Positions 18,527-28,473 of a DNA stretch of 32,765 nucleotides are shown piece by piece. Made by a program: the position numbers and the translations under genes. Under the pieces are notes generated by a model that did no database searches, was not told where the DNA came from, and saw only the letters and a program-made list of their open reading frames with translations. The stretch is from Spirochaetaceae bacterium (GTDB lineage Bacteria > Spirochaetota > Spirochaetia > CADAEX01). Position 1 is the first letter of the stretch. The number at the start of each line of letters is the position of its first letter. Location: contig WRCW01000005.1 of NCBI GenBank assembly GCA_009783755.1, positions 1 to 32,765 on the forward strand, read 5' to 3'.

Positions 18527-18835
18527 TCAAACTTCCTTTATTTTTATAGAAAGATATTCCTCTATACTTTTAACAAACTCGGCATCTGGTTTTTCATCTT
18601 TGGGCTTTTTTACATAATCCTGATATACTTGTTCCACCTCCACATCTTTCCATAGCTTAAGAGCTTTTTTTACATATTGCTTTGACCTGGAAAATGAAAG
18701 CAAAAATGTTATGGTTTGATAAGCCTCATTGCGAAAAATCGCATAAAAGTCTTTAGGACTAAGTTTTTGATACATCTCCTCAAAAGGATAGTGTTTTTTA
18801 TTTTTGGAAAAAATATTAATCATTTTTATCTCCAT
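18527..18835 (-). CDS. Probable stand-alone FliG_M-like protein (102 aa)
   Basis: SPKDFYAIFRNEAYQTITFLLSFSRSKQYVKKALKLWKDV aligns without gaps, by eye, to EPMHLLNFIQQEHPQIIALILSHLEPDKSAIILEKLPSEL of the window's FliG; 8 bp from the FliM-FliN stop. Confidence 0.55.
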   Translation of the reverse strand: MEIKMINIFSKNKKHYPFEEMYQKLSPKDFYAIFRNEAYQTITFLLSFSRSKQYVKKALKLWKDVEVEQVYQDYVKKPKDEKPDAEFVKSIEEYLSIKIKEV

Positions 18836-18842
18836 CTTCTGC

Positions 18843-20264
18843 TTACCTTATAGTGCATAGCGGTCCCAGATAAAAAGGATCTTCATCCGGGTTTTCCCCG
18901 GAAGATTCGTCTTGCTGTTTAATAGGATTGCTTTCCGAAGTCTTTCCCATTACACAGTTTGTGACTCTTACTCCTAAATTTTCATCTATTACAACAACCT
19001 CGCCATGAGCAACAAGTACATTATTGGCAAAAATATCTATTGGTTCACCTGCCAATTTTTCCAGTGTGAGGATTCTCCCTTCGGACATACTTAATAATTC
19101 TTCCATGGTCAACTCTGTTCTTCCAAGTTCAACAATACATTGGATTTTCATTTGTCCCATGGCTTCTTCCCTGTTCTTTGCTGTTGCGTAGTTTACATTC
19201 TTTTTCATTATGCCGACCTCCTTAAAATCGCATTGTTTTTCGATAATTATTTTTTTGTTAAATACAGGATTTGTTTTAAGTATCCTTGCTGTAAATAATT
19301 GTATTCCATCAATGCAGAGTGTGTATTGGTTTGGATCTAAATTTTCATAGGGATAGATTATTGTCCCGGGCTTCCACTCTGATAATTCGCTATAGAGTAT
19401 TTCTTTTTCAAAAAGTATTGCATTAGCGCTCATTTTAACATTACGCAAAGATTCAGGATTTATACGCTGGCGTTGTTTTGAAGTACCTCCAGTTGAGTAC
19501 CAGTTTTTTCTTGTGAGTTCATCCAGGATACTTTCTAGTGATAGATATGGAATGCAAATGTTTATCATTCCTTCAACACCACAAAATTCAATTTCAATAT
19601 CTATGAGGATAACCATTTCATTTGGCGGGACGAGTTGCACAAATGTCGGGTTTGTTTCAATATGGCTTAGTTTTGGTTTTATAACAGCAAATGGCTCCCA
19701 TGCTGAGCGAAAACATTCCAGTAGTCCAATAACTGGTTTTTGCATTGTAAAATTTTCAAGCGCAGTCAAGGTTATATCTTTCCTGTGTACGAAACCATTA
19801 ATATCACCTGGGCCGCCAAATATTTTATTCAACATGGCAGAATATACCGAAGGATCAATTTCAATGCAGGCAGTTCCACCTGTCTCTTCCATGTTTATTA
19901 TTCCAAGCAATGTAGGTATTGGAATAGAACAGATGAATTCCTCGTATGACAACTGGTCAACAGAGGCAACATGACAATGAACATCTTTTCTGAATTGCCT
20001 GGAAAGATACTCTGTTGCTTTTCGGACAAAAGTTTCATGGATCATGGTAATTGACCGTATTTGTTCTTTGGAAAACTTATCCAGTCTTTTGAAATCATAA
20101 ATTTTTATTTTACGCACATTTTTATAAAATGAATTATAGGCATCTTCTTCGCCTTCCTCGGAAGGAGTGGAAAAGGCTGTAAGCAACTGATCGATTTCAT
20201 TTTGGCTTAGAATATCACATTTAAAAACATCATCAATGATATCCTCTTCTTTGTCTTTTTCCAT
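18843..20264 (-). CDS. fliM/fliN-like: FliM-FliN fusion, second copy, with EIDQLL motif
   Basis: [14 protein letters not shown] near the N-terminus; [46 protein letters not shown]-terminal Spo[61 protein letters not shown]. Confidence 0.93.
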   Translation of the reverse strand: MEKDKEEDIIDDVFKCDILSQNEIDQLLTAFSTPSEEGEEDAYNSFYKNVRKIKIYDFKRLDKFSKEQIRSITMIHETFVRKATEYLSRQFRKDVHCHVASVDQLSYEEFICSIPIPTLLGIINMEETGGTACIEIDPSVYSAMLNKIFGGPGDINGFVHRKDITLTALENFTMQKPVIGLLECFRSAWEPFAVIKPKLSHIETNPTFVQLVPPNEMVILIDIEIEFCGVEGMINICIPYLSLESILDELTRKNWYSTGGTSKQRQRINPESLRNVKMSANAILFEKEILYSELSEWKPGTIIYPYENLDPNQYTLCIDGIQLFTARILKTNPVFNKKIIIEKQCDFKEVGIMKKNVNYATAKNREEAMGQMKIQCIVELGRTELTMEELLSMSEGRILTLEKLAGEPIDIFANNVLVAHGEVVVIDENLGVRVTNCVMGKTSESNPIKQQDESSGENPDEDPFYLGPLCTIR

Positions 20265-20280
20265 AATTACACTCCTTAAC

Positions 20281-21156
20281 TTAAATTATGCCAATATTCC
20301 TTTGCGGATTTTTCCCTGCTGCAATGCTGTAAAGTTCCATACTCTTTATCTCTTCAGGTACAAACTCATCTGACTTTTCATGGTACGCCACAGCAAAACA
20401 GCACAGCTGTAAGCTCTTTAGTTCTTCTGGCACATACCGGATCGCATAACCATTCTGCATCACTGCAATGTAGCAAAGTTCCTTTGTCCTGAATTTTTCA
20501 GGTACATCTCCCAGACCTAAACCATACTTCTTTACAGCTATACGGCAGAGTTTAAAAGTTTTTAGTTCTTCAGGTACAAAATTAAGCGCGCTGCCATCAT
20601 TTTTCACAGCCATAAGGCATAGCTCTTCTGTCTTAAACTTTTCTGGAACATGCAAAAGCGCCCATCCATCATTTTTCACAGCAATGTGGCACAGTTCTTT
20701 TGTTTTAAACTTTTCCGGCACAAGCTCAAGCATACTGCCATCTTTTTCAATAGCAATACGGCATAGTTCTTCTCTCCTGAATTCTTCAGGAACATCTAAA
20801 ATCGTCCAATAATCTTTCTCCATAGCAGAGAGGTATATTCCATATAGTTCTTCACTATTGAGTTCCCATGGCAAAAACTTAAGAGCCTTGATGTTTTCTA
20901 ACAAAGCAGCACAGTATATCTCCTCTGTTAAGAGTTCTTTTGGTATAAGTTTAAGAGCATTTCCATCTTTTTTTGCAGCAATATGACAAAGTTCTGTTGT
21001 CATAAGTTTTTTTGGTACAAACATAAGTGCTCTATAGTCCTTTTCCACAGCAATACGGCATATTTCTGCAGATTTGAGTTCTTCTGGTATAAACAAAAAC
21101 GCCCAAAAGCCTTTTTTTATTGCAGAGAGGGCCTTCTTTTCGCTTGTGATTACCAT
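20281..21156 (-). CDS. DUF4116-type repeat protein (about 10-11 repeats)
   Basis: N-cap [16 protein letters not shown]; repeats [24 protein letters not shown]. Confidence 0.87.
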   Translation of the reverse strand: MVITSEKKALSAIKKGFWAFLFIPEELKSAEICRIAVEKDYRALMFVPKKLMTTELCHIAAKKDGNALKLIPKELLTEEIYCAALLENIKALKFLPWELNSEELYGIYLSAMEKDYWTILDVPEEFRREELCRIAIEKDGSMLELVPEKFKTKELCHIAVKNDGWALLHVPEKFKTEELCLMAVKNDGSALNFVPEELKTFKLCRIAVKKYGLGLGDVPEKFRTKELCYIAVMQNGYAIRYVPEELKSLQLCCFAVAYHEKSDEFVPEEIKSMELYSIAAGKNPQRNIGII

Positions 21157-21209
21157 GCAGGTCTCCTTTTATCTTTATCTGTAGAATATGATGATCTATT
21201 CTACTAAAA

Positions 21210-21236
21210 TCAGTGTGTCATATACTGCTATGGTGA
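21210..21236 (-). promoter_or_regulatory. 27-bp element, left unit of divergent pair
   Basis: TCAGTGTGTCATATACTGCTATGGTGA. Confidence 0.7.
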
Positions 21237-21263
21237 AAAATAAAAGAGAAAATTAAAAAATTC

Positions 21264-21290
21264 TTACTATAGCACTATATGATAGTGTGA
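21264..21290 (+). promoter_or_regulatory. 27-bp element, right unit of divergent pair
   Basis: TTACTATAGCACTATATGATAGTGTGA, inverted relative to 21210-21236; TATATT downstream. Confidence 0.7.
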
Positions 21291-21318
21291 GGATGTATAT
21301 TAAAGTTAGGAGTTTAGT

Positions 21319-21510
21319 ATGCCAGTTTATGATATTAGTGAAACAGAGAAGATTGAGGCAGCAATTGAGGAGCAGTTAAGTAAAATGTCTGATAAGGTTT
21401 TGAAAAAGGTAGCAAGGGATTTTGGTCTTAAAGTTCCAGCACATGGTTCAAAAAATAAAAAGAGTAAGGAAGATCTTGAGGAGATTAAAGTAAACAAAGG
21501 AGAAGGCTGA
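21319..21510 (+). CDS. Small basic-tailed protein (63 aa), GSKNKK family
   Basis: GGAG upstream of ATG; GLKVPAHGSKNKKSKEDLEE parallels KLAPADGSKNKK of 7402-7632. Confidence 0.6.
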   Translation: MPVYDISETEKIEAAIEEQLSKMSDKVLKKVARDFGLKVPAHGSKNKKSKEDLEEIKVNKGEG

Positions 21511-21562
21511 TAATCTTTTATTGCTTTAAAAAACCTAAGAATAAAGGAAATTAATTTGTTTT

Positions 21563-23068
21563 TTAGCCGCAAATTTTCTGCAGCTTTTCCAGAATCTTAA
21601 CCATGGCAAGCGTATCCAGGCAACAGTAGGCAAGGAGGGCAGCTCTTATCCGTTGCTTCTCCTCTGGGCTTGCATTATATAGTTGCGCATAGGCGATCTG
21701 GGCTTCTATCCCATTATGAACAAGGTCAAGTGCATTGTAGTCAAGTTCAGGATCATTCGGACAAAGAGCAGGGAGTACTTTCTTAATGGAATAAGAGCCT
21801 TCAAGTTCTTTTGAGTAGTATGCACGAGATCGAAAAGGTTTCATAAGGTCTTTGATGTTGTTGTGTATGTTCATTAAATGAGATGCTAAATTTGGATAAG
21901 ACTTCTTCAAAAAATCAGTAAGTTCTTTTATTCGCCCTTTTTCAAAACCCATGTTATATGTAAGAACACAGATGTTTTCAGGTATATCGGCGCAGAGACA
22001 TTCAGCCAGAGAGCGGCGGGGGTCTCTCCCTTCTTCTGCAAGAAATTCCCGATGCTCCGGTACTGCTCCAGGTGATTTCTGTATATGCAGTGAATACTGA
22101 AAAGGTACCTGCATATATGGGCGCAAACCTTTATAAGGAGGGATAGCTTCCCCAAAAGTCTCAAAGTCAAGAAAGTAAAGCGGCCAGCTTAAAGTTTCAA
22201 GAAAAGAGCAGAGTGCCTCTTTATCGATAGTTGGGGGACGGTTATAAACATGTGTTACTACCTGGAGCAGAGCAGCAGTGCTGAATTTTTCGTTGCTATC
22301 AAGAAGTTGTTCAAATCTGACAATACCTCGTCTATAGAGATCAATTTTTTTATCAAAACGTAGTGCCTTGTTTGGAATAGTAAAGAGGCTATTTTCAGGA
22401 ATGTGGCGCCAGCAATAGGTGCTGTACACACAATCATATGGATCGCTGCAATGTGTTCCAATATCAATAGCAGGCTCATCCTCGCTGGCAGTATATTTTC
22501 TAAAGCGTACGATATTAGCAGCAACTTCTTCTTTCATGGAACGCGCTTTTTCTGTACAATCGTGAATATTAAGTAATCTGTGAAGATCAAGGTCATCCTG
22601 CCTCTTGTAATTTTTATTGATATACATAATAGAAACTTTGGTAACATTTAGACCACAAGAAGTTAGAACATAGTATTGATACGCAACATCATCATAATAG
22701 ATTGGCTTTATTGCAGTAGAACTTTTTACTTCAATAATTTCAAACCCATTGTCCAAAACGCGGAGTATATCAGCACTACAAAAACTTTTATTGAAGGAAA
22801 AAGAGGCTTCACAAATAGTTTTAATTTTTGCATCAAGTACTTGTTGGGTTTCGGCAATCATAATGGATTTGTCATCATTGTATGGTACTTCTATATAGTC
22901 GCTGTAGTAACCCATGGCAAGATCGCCGACCCTGCTGCCGGCCTCAAGAATCTGTTGATTTAATATGGAGTCATCGCGGACTTCTCTCTTGTTTTCATCC
23001 AACCAGAGAAATTTTTTACACTGAATACCTTTACAGTAACGGGATTTAGATAAATTCATGACTACCAA
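21563..23068 (-). CDS. DUF2779-domain protein with PD-(D/E)XK/Cas4-like N-terminal region
   Basis: YFLDFETFGEAIPPYKGLRPYMQVPFQYSLHI and FEIIEVKSSTAIKPIYYDDVAYQYYVL; C-terminal cysteine-containing segment. Confidence 0.78.
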   Translation of the reverse strand: MVVMNLSKSRYCKGIQCKKFLWLDENKREVRDDSILNQQILEAGSRVGDLAMGYYSDYIEVPYNDDKSIMIAETQQVLDAKIKTICEASFSFNKSFCSADILRVLDNGFEIIEVKSSTAIKPIYYDDVAYQYYVLTSCGLNVTKVSIMYINKNYKRQDDLDLHRLLNIHDCTEKARSMKEEVAANIVRFRKYTASEDEPAIDIGTHCSDPYDCVYSTYCWRHIPENSLFTIPNKALRFDKKIDLYRRGIVRFEQLLDSNEKFSTAALLQVVTHVYNRPPTIDKEALCSFLETLSWPLYFLDFETFGEAIPPYKGLRPYMQVPFQYSLHIQKSPGAVPEHREFLAEEGRDPRRSLAECLCADIPENICVLTYNMGFEKGRIKELTDFLKKSYPNLASHLMNIHNNIKDLMKPFRSRAYYSKELEGSYSIKKVLPALCPNDPELDYNALDLVHNGIEAQIAYAQLYNASPEEKQRIRAALLAYCCLDTLAMVKILEKLQKICG

Positions 23069-23071
23069 TAT

Positions 23072-24082
23072 CTATCGCGCGATTTTTGACATTGCTTGTA
23101 TGGTTTCTTTCCAACGAGTAATCAGAGTTTTTGGGGCAAGAGGTTTGGCGCAAGCTCCTTGAGAGAGTATCCATTGCAGCACTTTTTCAAACTGATTGCT
23201 GGTAAAGGAGAGTTCTATGCCATTTTTGATTTTTTTTATATGCTGATCTTTTGCCCATATCCGTTCTTTGATCCACCGGGTATCGCCCGTAAGTGCTATA
23301 ATAAATTTAAAGGATTTATTTTCTTTAACATATATACCGAAGTAGCTTGTCCCTTCCAGGCTGCGGTAATCAAAATCACCACGAATTTTAAAAGTCTCAT
23401 CTACAAGCGTAGCATCAGTAATTCTGGTGATGCTGAACATTCTCATTGCATTTCGATCTACATCATAAGCATAGAGATACCAGGCGCTCTGGTCAAAGAG
23501 CATCTGATATGGGTGGACTCGGCGTAGATTAAGTTTTTTTGCAGTGTTTTCTCCTTTCCCTGATAACTCTTCTTTATCTGCGCTAAGATAGCTAAAGGTA
23601 ATTACCTTGTTATCCCGTAATCCGCAAACAATAGTATTCCATATTTCTGCGTTTACAGTAGCTGAGGCGGTTTTAGGAATTACAATTCGATTATTAAACC
23701 ACTCTGCTTTTTGGTCTCCTCTTAAGGGTAAAGAAATATTTTCCAGGAGATTTAAAGCAGCTGCATGGAGAGGGGTATTTTGATACAACTCCATAAGGTT
23801 TTTTGCCATGCCTAAGGCTAACAGGTCGTCAGCAGTAGCGTAGGCAGCAGCCAGGCGAAATGTTTTTTCTGTATAGTAGAACCCTTTTTTAAAAAAATCA
23901 TAAGCTATAGGCGCATCCATCATATCCCTCATGTAGGCAATATCTCTGTTTATGCTGGATACGCTGGATTCATACTTTTTTGCCAATGTTGGTGCGTTGG
24001 GATAGGTTCCTGAGGCAATTTCTTTATCAATAAAATAGATCCGGGGAAGCGCGATCTTTGGAAGATTTTTTCTTTGTTTCAT
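23072..24082 (-). CDS. WYL-domain transcriptional regulator
   Basis: N-terminal HTH-like region (TLAKKYESSVSSINRDIAYMRD); VHPYQMLFDQSAWYLYAYDVDRNAMRMFSITRI. Confidence 0.85.
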   Translation of the reverse strand: MKQRKNLPKIALPRIYFIDKEIASGTYPNAPTLAKKYESSVSSINRDIAYMRDMMDAPIAYDFFKKGFYYTEKTFRLAAAYATADDLLALGMAKNLMELYQNTPLHAAALNLLENISLPLRGDQKAEWFNNRIVIPKTASATVNAEIWNTIVCGLRDNKVITFSYLSADKEELSGKGENTAKKLNLRRVHPYQMLFDQSAWYLYAYDVDRNAMRMFSITRITDATLVDETFKIRGDFDYRSLEGTSYFGIYVKENKSFKFIIALTGDTRWIKERIWAKDQHIKKIKNGIELSFTSNQFEKVLQWILSQGACAKPLAPKTLITRWKETIQAMSKIAR

Positions 24083-24096
24083 ATTATATAGTTATA

Positions 24097-26103
24097 TCAT
24101 GAGTGAATTCTCCTATCAAGAAAAAAAGTCTTAATGTAAGATTGTATGCTTTGTGGTTCTCCCAATATGGGTTTTATATACTCAAAGATAGCTTCATCAT
24201 ATACTGATTTAAGATTTATGCAGCTTTTGAATACATCTTCTCCGATAGCTGTAATACTCTTTGGGATATTTATCGATGTAAGGTTAATACAGTCCCTAAA
24301 TGCCCCTTCTCCAATAAATGTAACACTACCTGGAATGGATATTGATGTAAGGCTTTCACAGAAAGAGAATGCGTTTTTTTCGATAACTGTAACGCTGTCA
24401 GGAAGATTTATTGCTGTAAGGTTCATACAGTTCCAGAATGTACCTTCTCCAATAGATGTAACACTACCTGGAATGGTTACTGATGTAAGGTTTTCGCAGC
24501 CCTCGAATGCATTTTCTCCAATAGATGTAACACTATTTGGGATATCTATCGATGTAAGGTTTATACATCCTTTGAATGCTTCTTTTCCAATAAAGATAAC
24601 ATTGTTAGGAATGGACATTGTTGTAAGGTTTATGCAGTTCATGAATGCACCCTCTCCGATATATGCAACACTGCTTGGAATGGTTACTGATGTAAGGTTT
24701 TCGCAGCCCTCGAATGCATTTTCTCCGATAGATGTAACACTGTCTGGAATGACTATTGATGTAAGATTACTGCAACCCTCGAATGCCCAAGCTCCGATAG
24801 ATGTAACGCTCTTTGGAATGGTTATTGATCTAAGATTGTCACAATCATAGAATGCATGATCTCCGATGGATGTAACACAATTTGGAATATTTATCGATTT
24901 AAGATTACTGCAAAACATGAATGTACCTGCTCCGATAGATGTAACACTATTTGGAATATTTATTGATGTAAAGTTTTTGCAAAACATGAATGAACCTGCT
25001 CCGATAGATGTAACACTGTCTGGAATGATTATTGATGTAAGGTTTTCGCAGCTCTCGAATGCATTTTCTCCGATAGATGTAACACTGTCTGGAATGACTA
25101 TTGATGTAAGATTATAGCAGTAATCGAATGCATGATCCCCAATAGATGTAATATCTGATGGTATTATCGCTTCGCTGGTCTGGTTGTTACAGTATCCTAC
25201 CAGCACAGACCCATTTATATAGTACTCTTTACAATGTATTCTTTGCAAAATAGGCTCTTGCTCTTGCTCTATTATTTTGTAGGCATTTTGCAATGACGAT
25301 GAGAATTTATCTCTTTTCAATATTTTACTTTCCATCAAGAAATCACAGATCTCTTCTGAGAATTTGTCTTTTTTCAATATCTTACTTTCCGGTAAGAGAT
25401 CACAGATCTCTTCTGTGTTGATTCCAAAAAAAATATCAAACTCAAAAAATAGTTGTTTTGACACTTCTTTTTCATTTAGTAGATGAGAATACCATTCACT
25501 GGGCAAATTTTTGTAGAGAGGTGGGTTCTCTTTTTCCTGGCTATCACATAATGGCAAATAGTGATCCATAATATTTACAAGAGGCACGTCATCCTGATTC
25601 CAAAAAATAAAATCTTTTTCTCCCGGCTCATATTGAAGTAATATTTTTTTTCCAAAAACTGGATGTCTTTTAGTAAAGAATAATAAGGCAAATAAATTTT
25701 TATCGAGTCTATAAGTATACCAGGTTTTTGGATTTTTTTTGTATCCTATGCACCAGCGCGCCCCTTCTCCACCGCAATTAAAAGAATTAAAGAACACAGC
25801 ACATTCCCAGTCATAAGGAACTATTATCAAAAAATCATCTGTTTGAGTTATAATTTTACAGTTGTATTTTTCAAACAATAGCTGTGGATCACTTTTTGTT
25901 TTGTGCTTTAAGCTTCTTCTTGAGTTTTCAGCTATCTTAAACACCTGCTCAAAATCTTTATATGTTAAAGATTGGCAACGATTCCAGTCTATATATTTTT
26001 CATATTGAGGAAATTTTGTAAAAAAATTAATAGCATAAAGTTTCTCTTCTTTAGATAAACTTTCTATTTTATCGATAAATCGGTACTTCTTTGTTTCCTT
26101 CAT
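24097..26103 (-). CDS. BspA-type (LRR_5) protein with an N-terminal non-LRR domain
   Basis: Tandem 23-aa repeats LTSIVIPDSVTSIGENAFEGCEN; N-terminal ~300 aa with GGEGARWCIGYKKNPKTWYTY. Confidence 0.85.
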   Translation of the reverse strand: MKETKKYRFIDKIESLSKEEKLYAINFFTKFPQYEKYIDWNRCQSLTYKDFEQVFKIAENSRRSLKHKTKSDPQLLFEKYNCKIITQTDDFLIIVPYDWECAVFFNSFNCGGEGARWCIGYKKNPKTWYTYRLDKNLFALLFFTKRHPVFGKKILLQYEPGEKDFIFWNQDDVPLVNIMDHYLPLCDSQEKENPPLYKNLPSEWYSHLLNEKEVSKQLFFEFDIFFGINTEEICDLLPESKILKKDKFSEEICDFLMESKILKRDKFSSSLQNAYKIIEQEQEPILQRIHCKEYYINGSVLVGYCNNQTSEAIIPSDITSIGDHAFDYCYNLTSIVIPDSVTSIGENAFESCENLTSIIIPDSVTSIGAGSFMFCKNFTSINIPNSVTSIGAGTFMFCSNLKSINIPNCVTSIGDHAFYDCDNLRSITIPKSVTSIGAWAFEGCSNLTSIVIPDSVTSIGENAFEGCENLTSVTIPSSVAYIGEGAFMNCINLTTMSIPNNVIFIGKEAFKGCINLTSIDIPNSVTSIGENAFEGCENLTSVTIPGSVTSIGEGTFWNCMNLTAINLPDSVTVIEKNAFSFCESLTSISIPGSVTFIGEGAFRDCINLTSINIPKSITAIGEDVFKSCINLKSVYDEAIFEYIKPILGEPQSIQSYIKTFFLDRRIHS

Positions 26104-26116
26104 GCTTCTACTTCTT

Positions 26117-28285
26117 TCATGTTAGAAAGCCTATTCTTGTTTCAGGCTTTTCCAGCAGTTCTTCTTCGCAAAAGGTTTTTAGATCGGACAAGCAAGGAAC
26201 TGCTCCACGCAGGATAAAGGAAACCATACTTTTACGAGAGATATTTTCTATCTGACCGCCAGAAAAATCAAACTGTTTTGCCAGTTGAATAGCATCATTG
26301 TCTGCGAGAGCAGGAAGCTGGCTTTTCCATATCATTTTTTTTGACTCAATGTCCGGTTTCCCAAATTCGATCTTATAAAGAAAACGACGCTCAAATGCTT
26401 TGTCAAAATTCATTGTCATATTGGTAGTGGCAATGAGAATTCCATTAAGGTTTTCCATTTCCTGAAGGATAATATTCTGTATGGCGTTCTCGGTTTGAGC
26501 AAGATTGGATCTTGAAATATCTTTTCGTTTACCGAAAACAGCATCTGCTTCGTTAAATAGTAAAATTGGAGTTATTTCTGCTTCTTCAACATAGTCACGA
26601 TAGCGGGTGAAAATTTCTTTTATTTTCTTTTCACTCTCTCCAAACCACATGCTTTTTGTTTCAGAAATATCAACAGCTAAGATATCTCTGCCTGTTTGTT
26701 TGGCAATCTGATAAACTGTTTCGGTTTTTCCTGTACCTGCTTGCCCGGAGAAAAGGCATGCAAAACCTGTTCTCATTCCGGAATCTGAAAGCCGTGTTTT
26801 TATTTCTTTATACGCACTATCGTTAAGGAGAGATATCAACTGCTCTACCTGAGTTCTCTCTTTTGCGTTGTAAAATAATTCTTTAGTATGAATTGTCGAG
26901 GCTCGGATTATATCTTTATGATTGCGTGAAGATTTTATTTTTAATTCTGATAACAGATCATTTTTTATGTTAGTCGTTAGCTTGAATAATTCCCGGTTTC
27001 CAAATCCATTGCTGTTGGCAAATTCAACAAACCCACGAATCATAAGAATATGTTCACCTAATTTAAATTGTCGTCTACTTATCCCAAAGTCAGAATCTTG
27101 CTCATATATGGCTGATATTGTATTGAAATCTAATTCATCACGATCACAGTTAATATATAAATGGCAGAAACGTAGCAGAAGTAAAAAATCTTCTTGGGAA
27201 AGTTCATATCCAAAGATTTTTTTTACAAAGATAAGATGCATATTCTCTTTTAGCAGTTCGTTGATTCTTGTTGAAAGTTCATTATAAGATATCCTGTCTT
27301 GGCAGCACTCTTCAAATAATGAATGCATTCTCACAAACAGTTCAGTATTCGACAAATTTGACTGACTAACAGGTTTGTATTCTTCGTTCTTCATCAGGGA
27401 AACCATTACTTCTTTAGGAATGCTATATGAAGCTACATCGCTTGCAGAGAAACCAAATCTCCTTCGGTTAGATTTGGGGGAAATCCGAATAAGTTTTTTT
27501 TGTTCAAGTTCTTCAAAATCGCTCATATACTGCATAAGTTTTAGTTTACTGCAATCAAGAGATCTGGCGATTTCTCGCAACTCTACCGGAGTGGTTTCAA
27601 ATTCTGAAACAATATGGGAAAATAAAACAGCCTGGATCTGAGAAATATTCAATTTTTGAGTGATATGTTTTATATGCGTCATAGCACTTAAAATAGAATT
27701 CTCAGAAAGATCGTTTTTTTCTGTTAATTTAACAATTTGCTCTACATGTCCCAGAAGATTTAATTCTTTTTGCTTCGTTGTCAGAGCAATGATTTTTTCT
27801 GAAAGTCTCGATATATTATTTCCTTTAATAATACAATTCTCAAGATTGGGAAGGTTATTGATTGTTTCCGGCAATTCAGAAAGCTGATTATAGCTGATAT
27901 CAAGAGAACGTAGAGAGTTAAGTTCTCCAATAGATTCTGGAATTTCCCTTAAATTGTTACACTTGAAATTTAATTTTTTTAGACAAGTCAGCCTGCTTAT
28001 TGATTGTGGCAGAATTGAAAGCTTATTGTAACTAAGATCAATATACTCAAGCTTATCAAGTGAGCATAAAAAGTCCGGTAATTCTGAGATTGAATTTTCG
28101 CTTAACTTCAGAACTTCAAGATATTTTAATTTTTTTACCTCTTCTGGAATTGCTGTAAGTTCAATGTCAGAAAGATCTAAAATACTTAAATGCCTATCAT
28201 GGCATATATTTATAAGACTTTCTGCTTCATTGATAACTTTATTCTGTTCCTGTATGTTTGTCATTTTTTTGCTCCTTTTTTTCAT
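26117..28285 (-). CDS. LRR - AAA+ ATPase fusion
   Basis: N-terminal LRRs (YLEVLKLSENSISELPDFLCSLDKLEYIDLSYNKLSILP); C-terminal AAA+: FSGQAGTGKTETVYQIAKQ (Walker A), ILLFNEADAVF (Walker B-like), ATTNMTMNFDKAFERRFLYKIEF. Confidence 0.9.
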   Translation of the reverse strand: MKKRSKKMTNIQEQNKVINEAESLINICHDRHLSILDLSDIELTAIPEEVKKLKYLEVLKLSENSISELPDFLCSLDKLEYIDLSYNKLSILPQSISRLTCLKKLNFKCNNLREIPESIGELNSLRSLDISYNQLSELPETINNLPNLENCIIKGNNISRLSEKIIALTTKQKELNLLGHVEQIVKLTEKNDLSENSILSAMTHIKHITQKLNISQIQAVLFSHIVSEFETTPVELREIARSLDCSKLKLMQYMSDFEELEQKKLIRISPKSNRRRFGFSASDVASYSIPKEVMVSLMKNEEYKPVSQSNLSNTELFVRMHSLFEECCQDRISYNELSTRINELLKENMHLIFVKKIFGYELSQEDFLLLLRFCHLYINCDRDELDFNTISAIYEQDSDFGISRRQFKLGEHILMIRGFVEFANSNGFGNRELFKLTTNIKNDLLSELKIKSSRNHKDIIRASTIHTKELFYNAKERTQVEQLISLLNDSAYKEIKTRLSDSGMRTGFACLFSGQAGTGKTETVYQIAKQTGRDILAVDISETKSMWFGESEKKIKEIFTRYRDYVEEAEITPILLFNEADAVFGKRKDISRSNLAQTENAIQNIILQEMENLNGILIATTNMTMNFDKAFERRFLYKIEFGKPDIESKKMIWKSQLPALADNDAIQLAKQFDFSGGQIENISRKSMVSFILRGAVPCLSDLKTFCEEELLEKPETRIGFLT

Positions 28286-28328
28286 TAGCAGCTTTTCCTG
28301 ATTTATTCGTGCTTTATGTATAGCACTA

Positions 28329-28355
28329 TCACAATGTCATATAGTGATAGAGTGA
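28329..28355 (-). promoter_or_regulatory. 27-bp element, left unit of divergent pair
   Basis: TCACAATGTCATATAGTGATAGAGTGA. Confidence 0.7.
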
Positions 28356-28437
28356 GAAAGATTTTTAAAGTTATTTAAAAAATAATTATTTTTTCAGTAT
28401 AGCAATATATGATAGGGTGAATGAGGTATTTTATTAA
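28334..28437. repeat. Direct repeat of about 104 bp, copy A
   Basis: Near-identical to 29372-29474 (atgtcatatagtgatagagtgagaaagatttttaaag...gatagggtgaatgaggtattttattaa). Confidence 0.9.
28394..28420 (+). promoter_or_regulatory. 27-bp element, right unit of divergent pair
   Basis: TCAGTATAGCAATATATGATAGGGTGA, TATTTT downstream. Confidence 0.7.
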
Positions 28438-28473
28438 AAATATGAGAAAAAACGCCTGCCAGAAGGAAGGATT

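Noticed and set aside
24075-24110. Extra 27-bp-like match (ATTATATAGTTATATCATGAGTGA) at the WYL gene start
   Set aside because: Only partial similarity to the consensus and it overlaps a tight intergenic gap; likely AT-rich coincidence
24146-25117. Long plus-strand ORFs (234 and 83 aa) with repetitive sequence
   Set aside because: Antisense shadows of the BspA-type repeats on the minus strand; no plausible RBS or family
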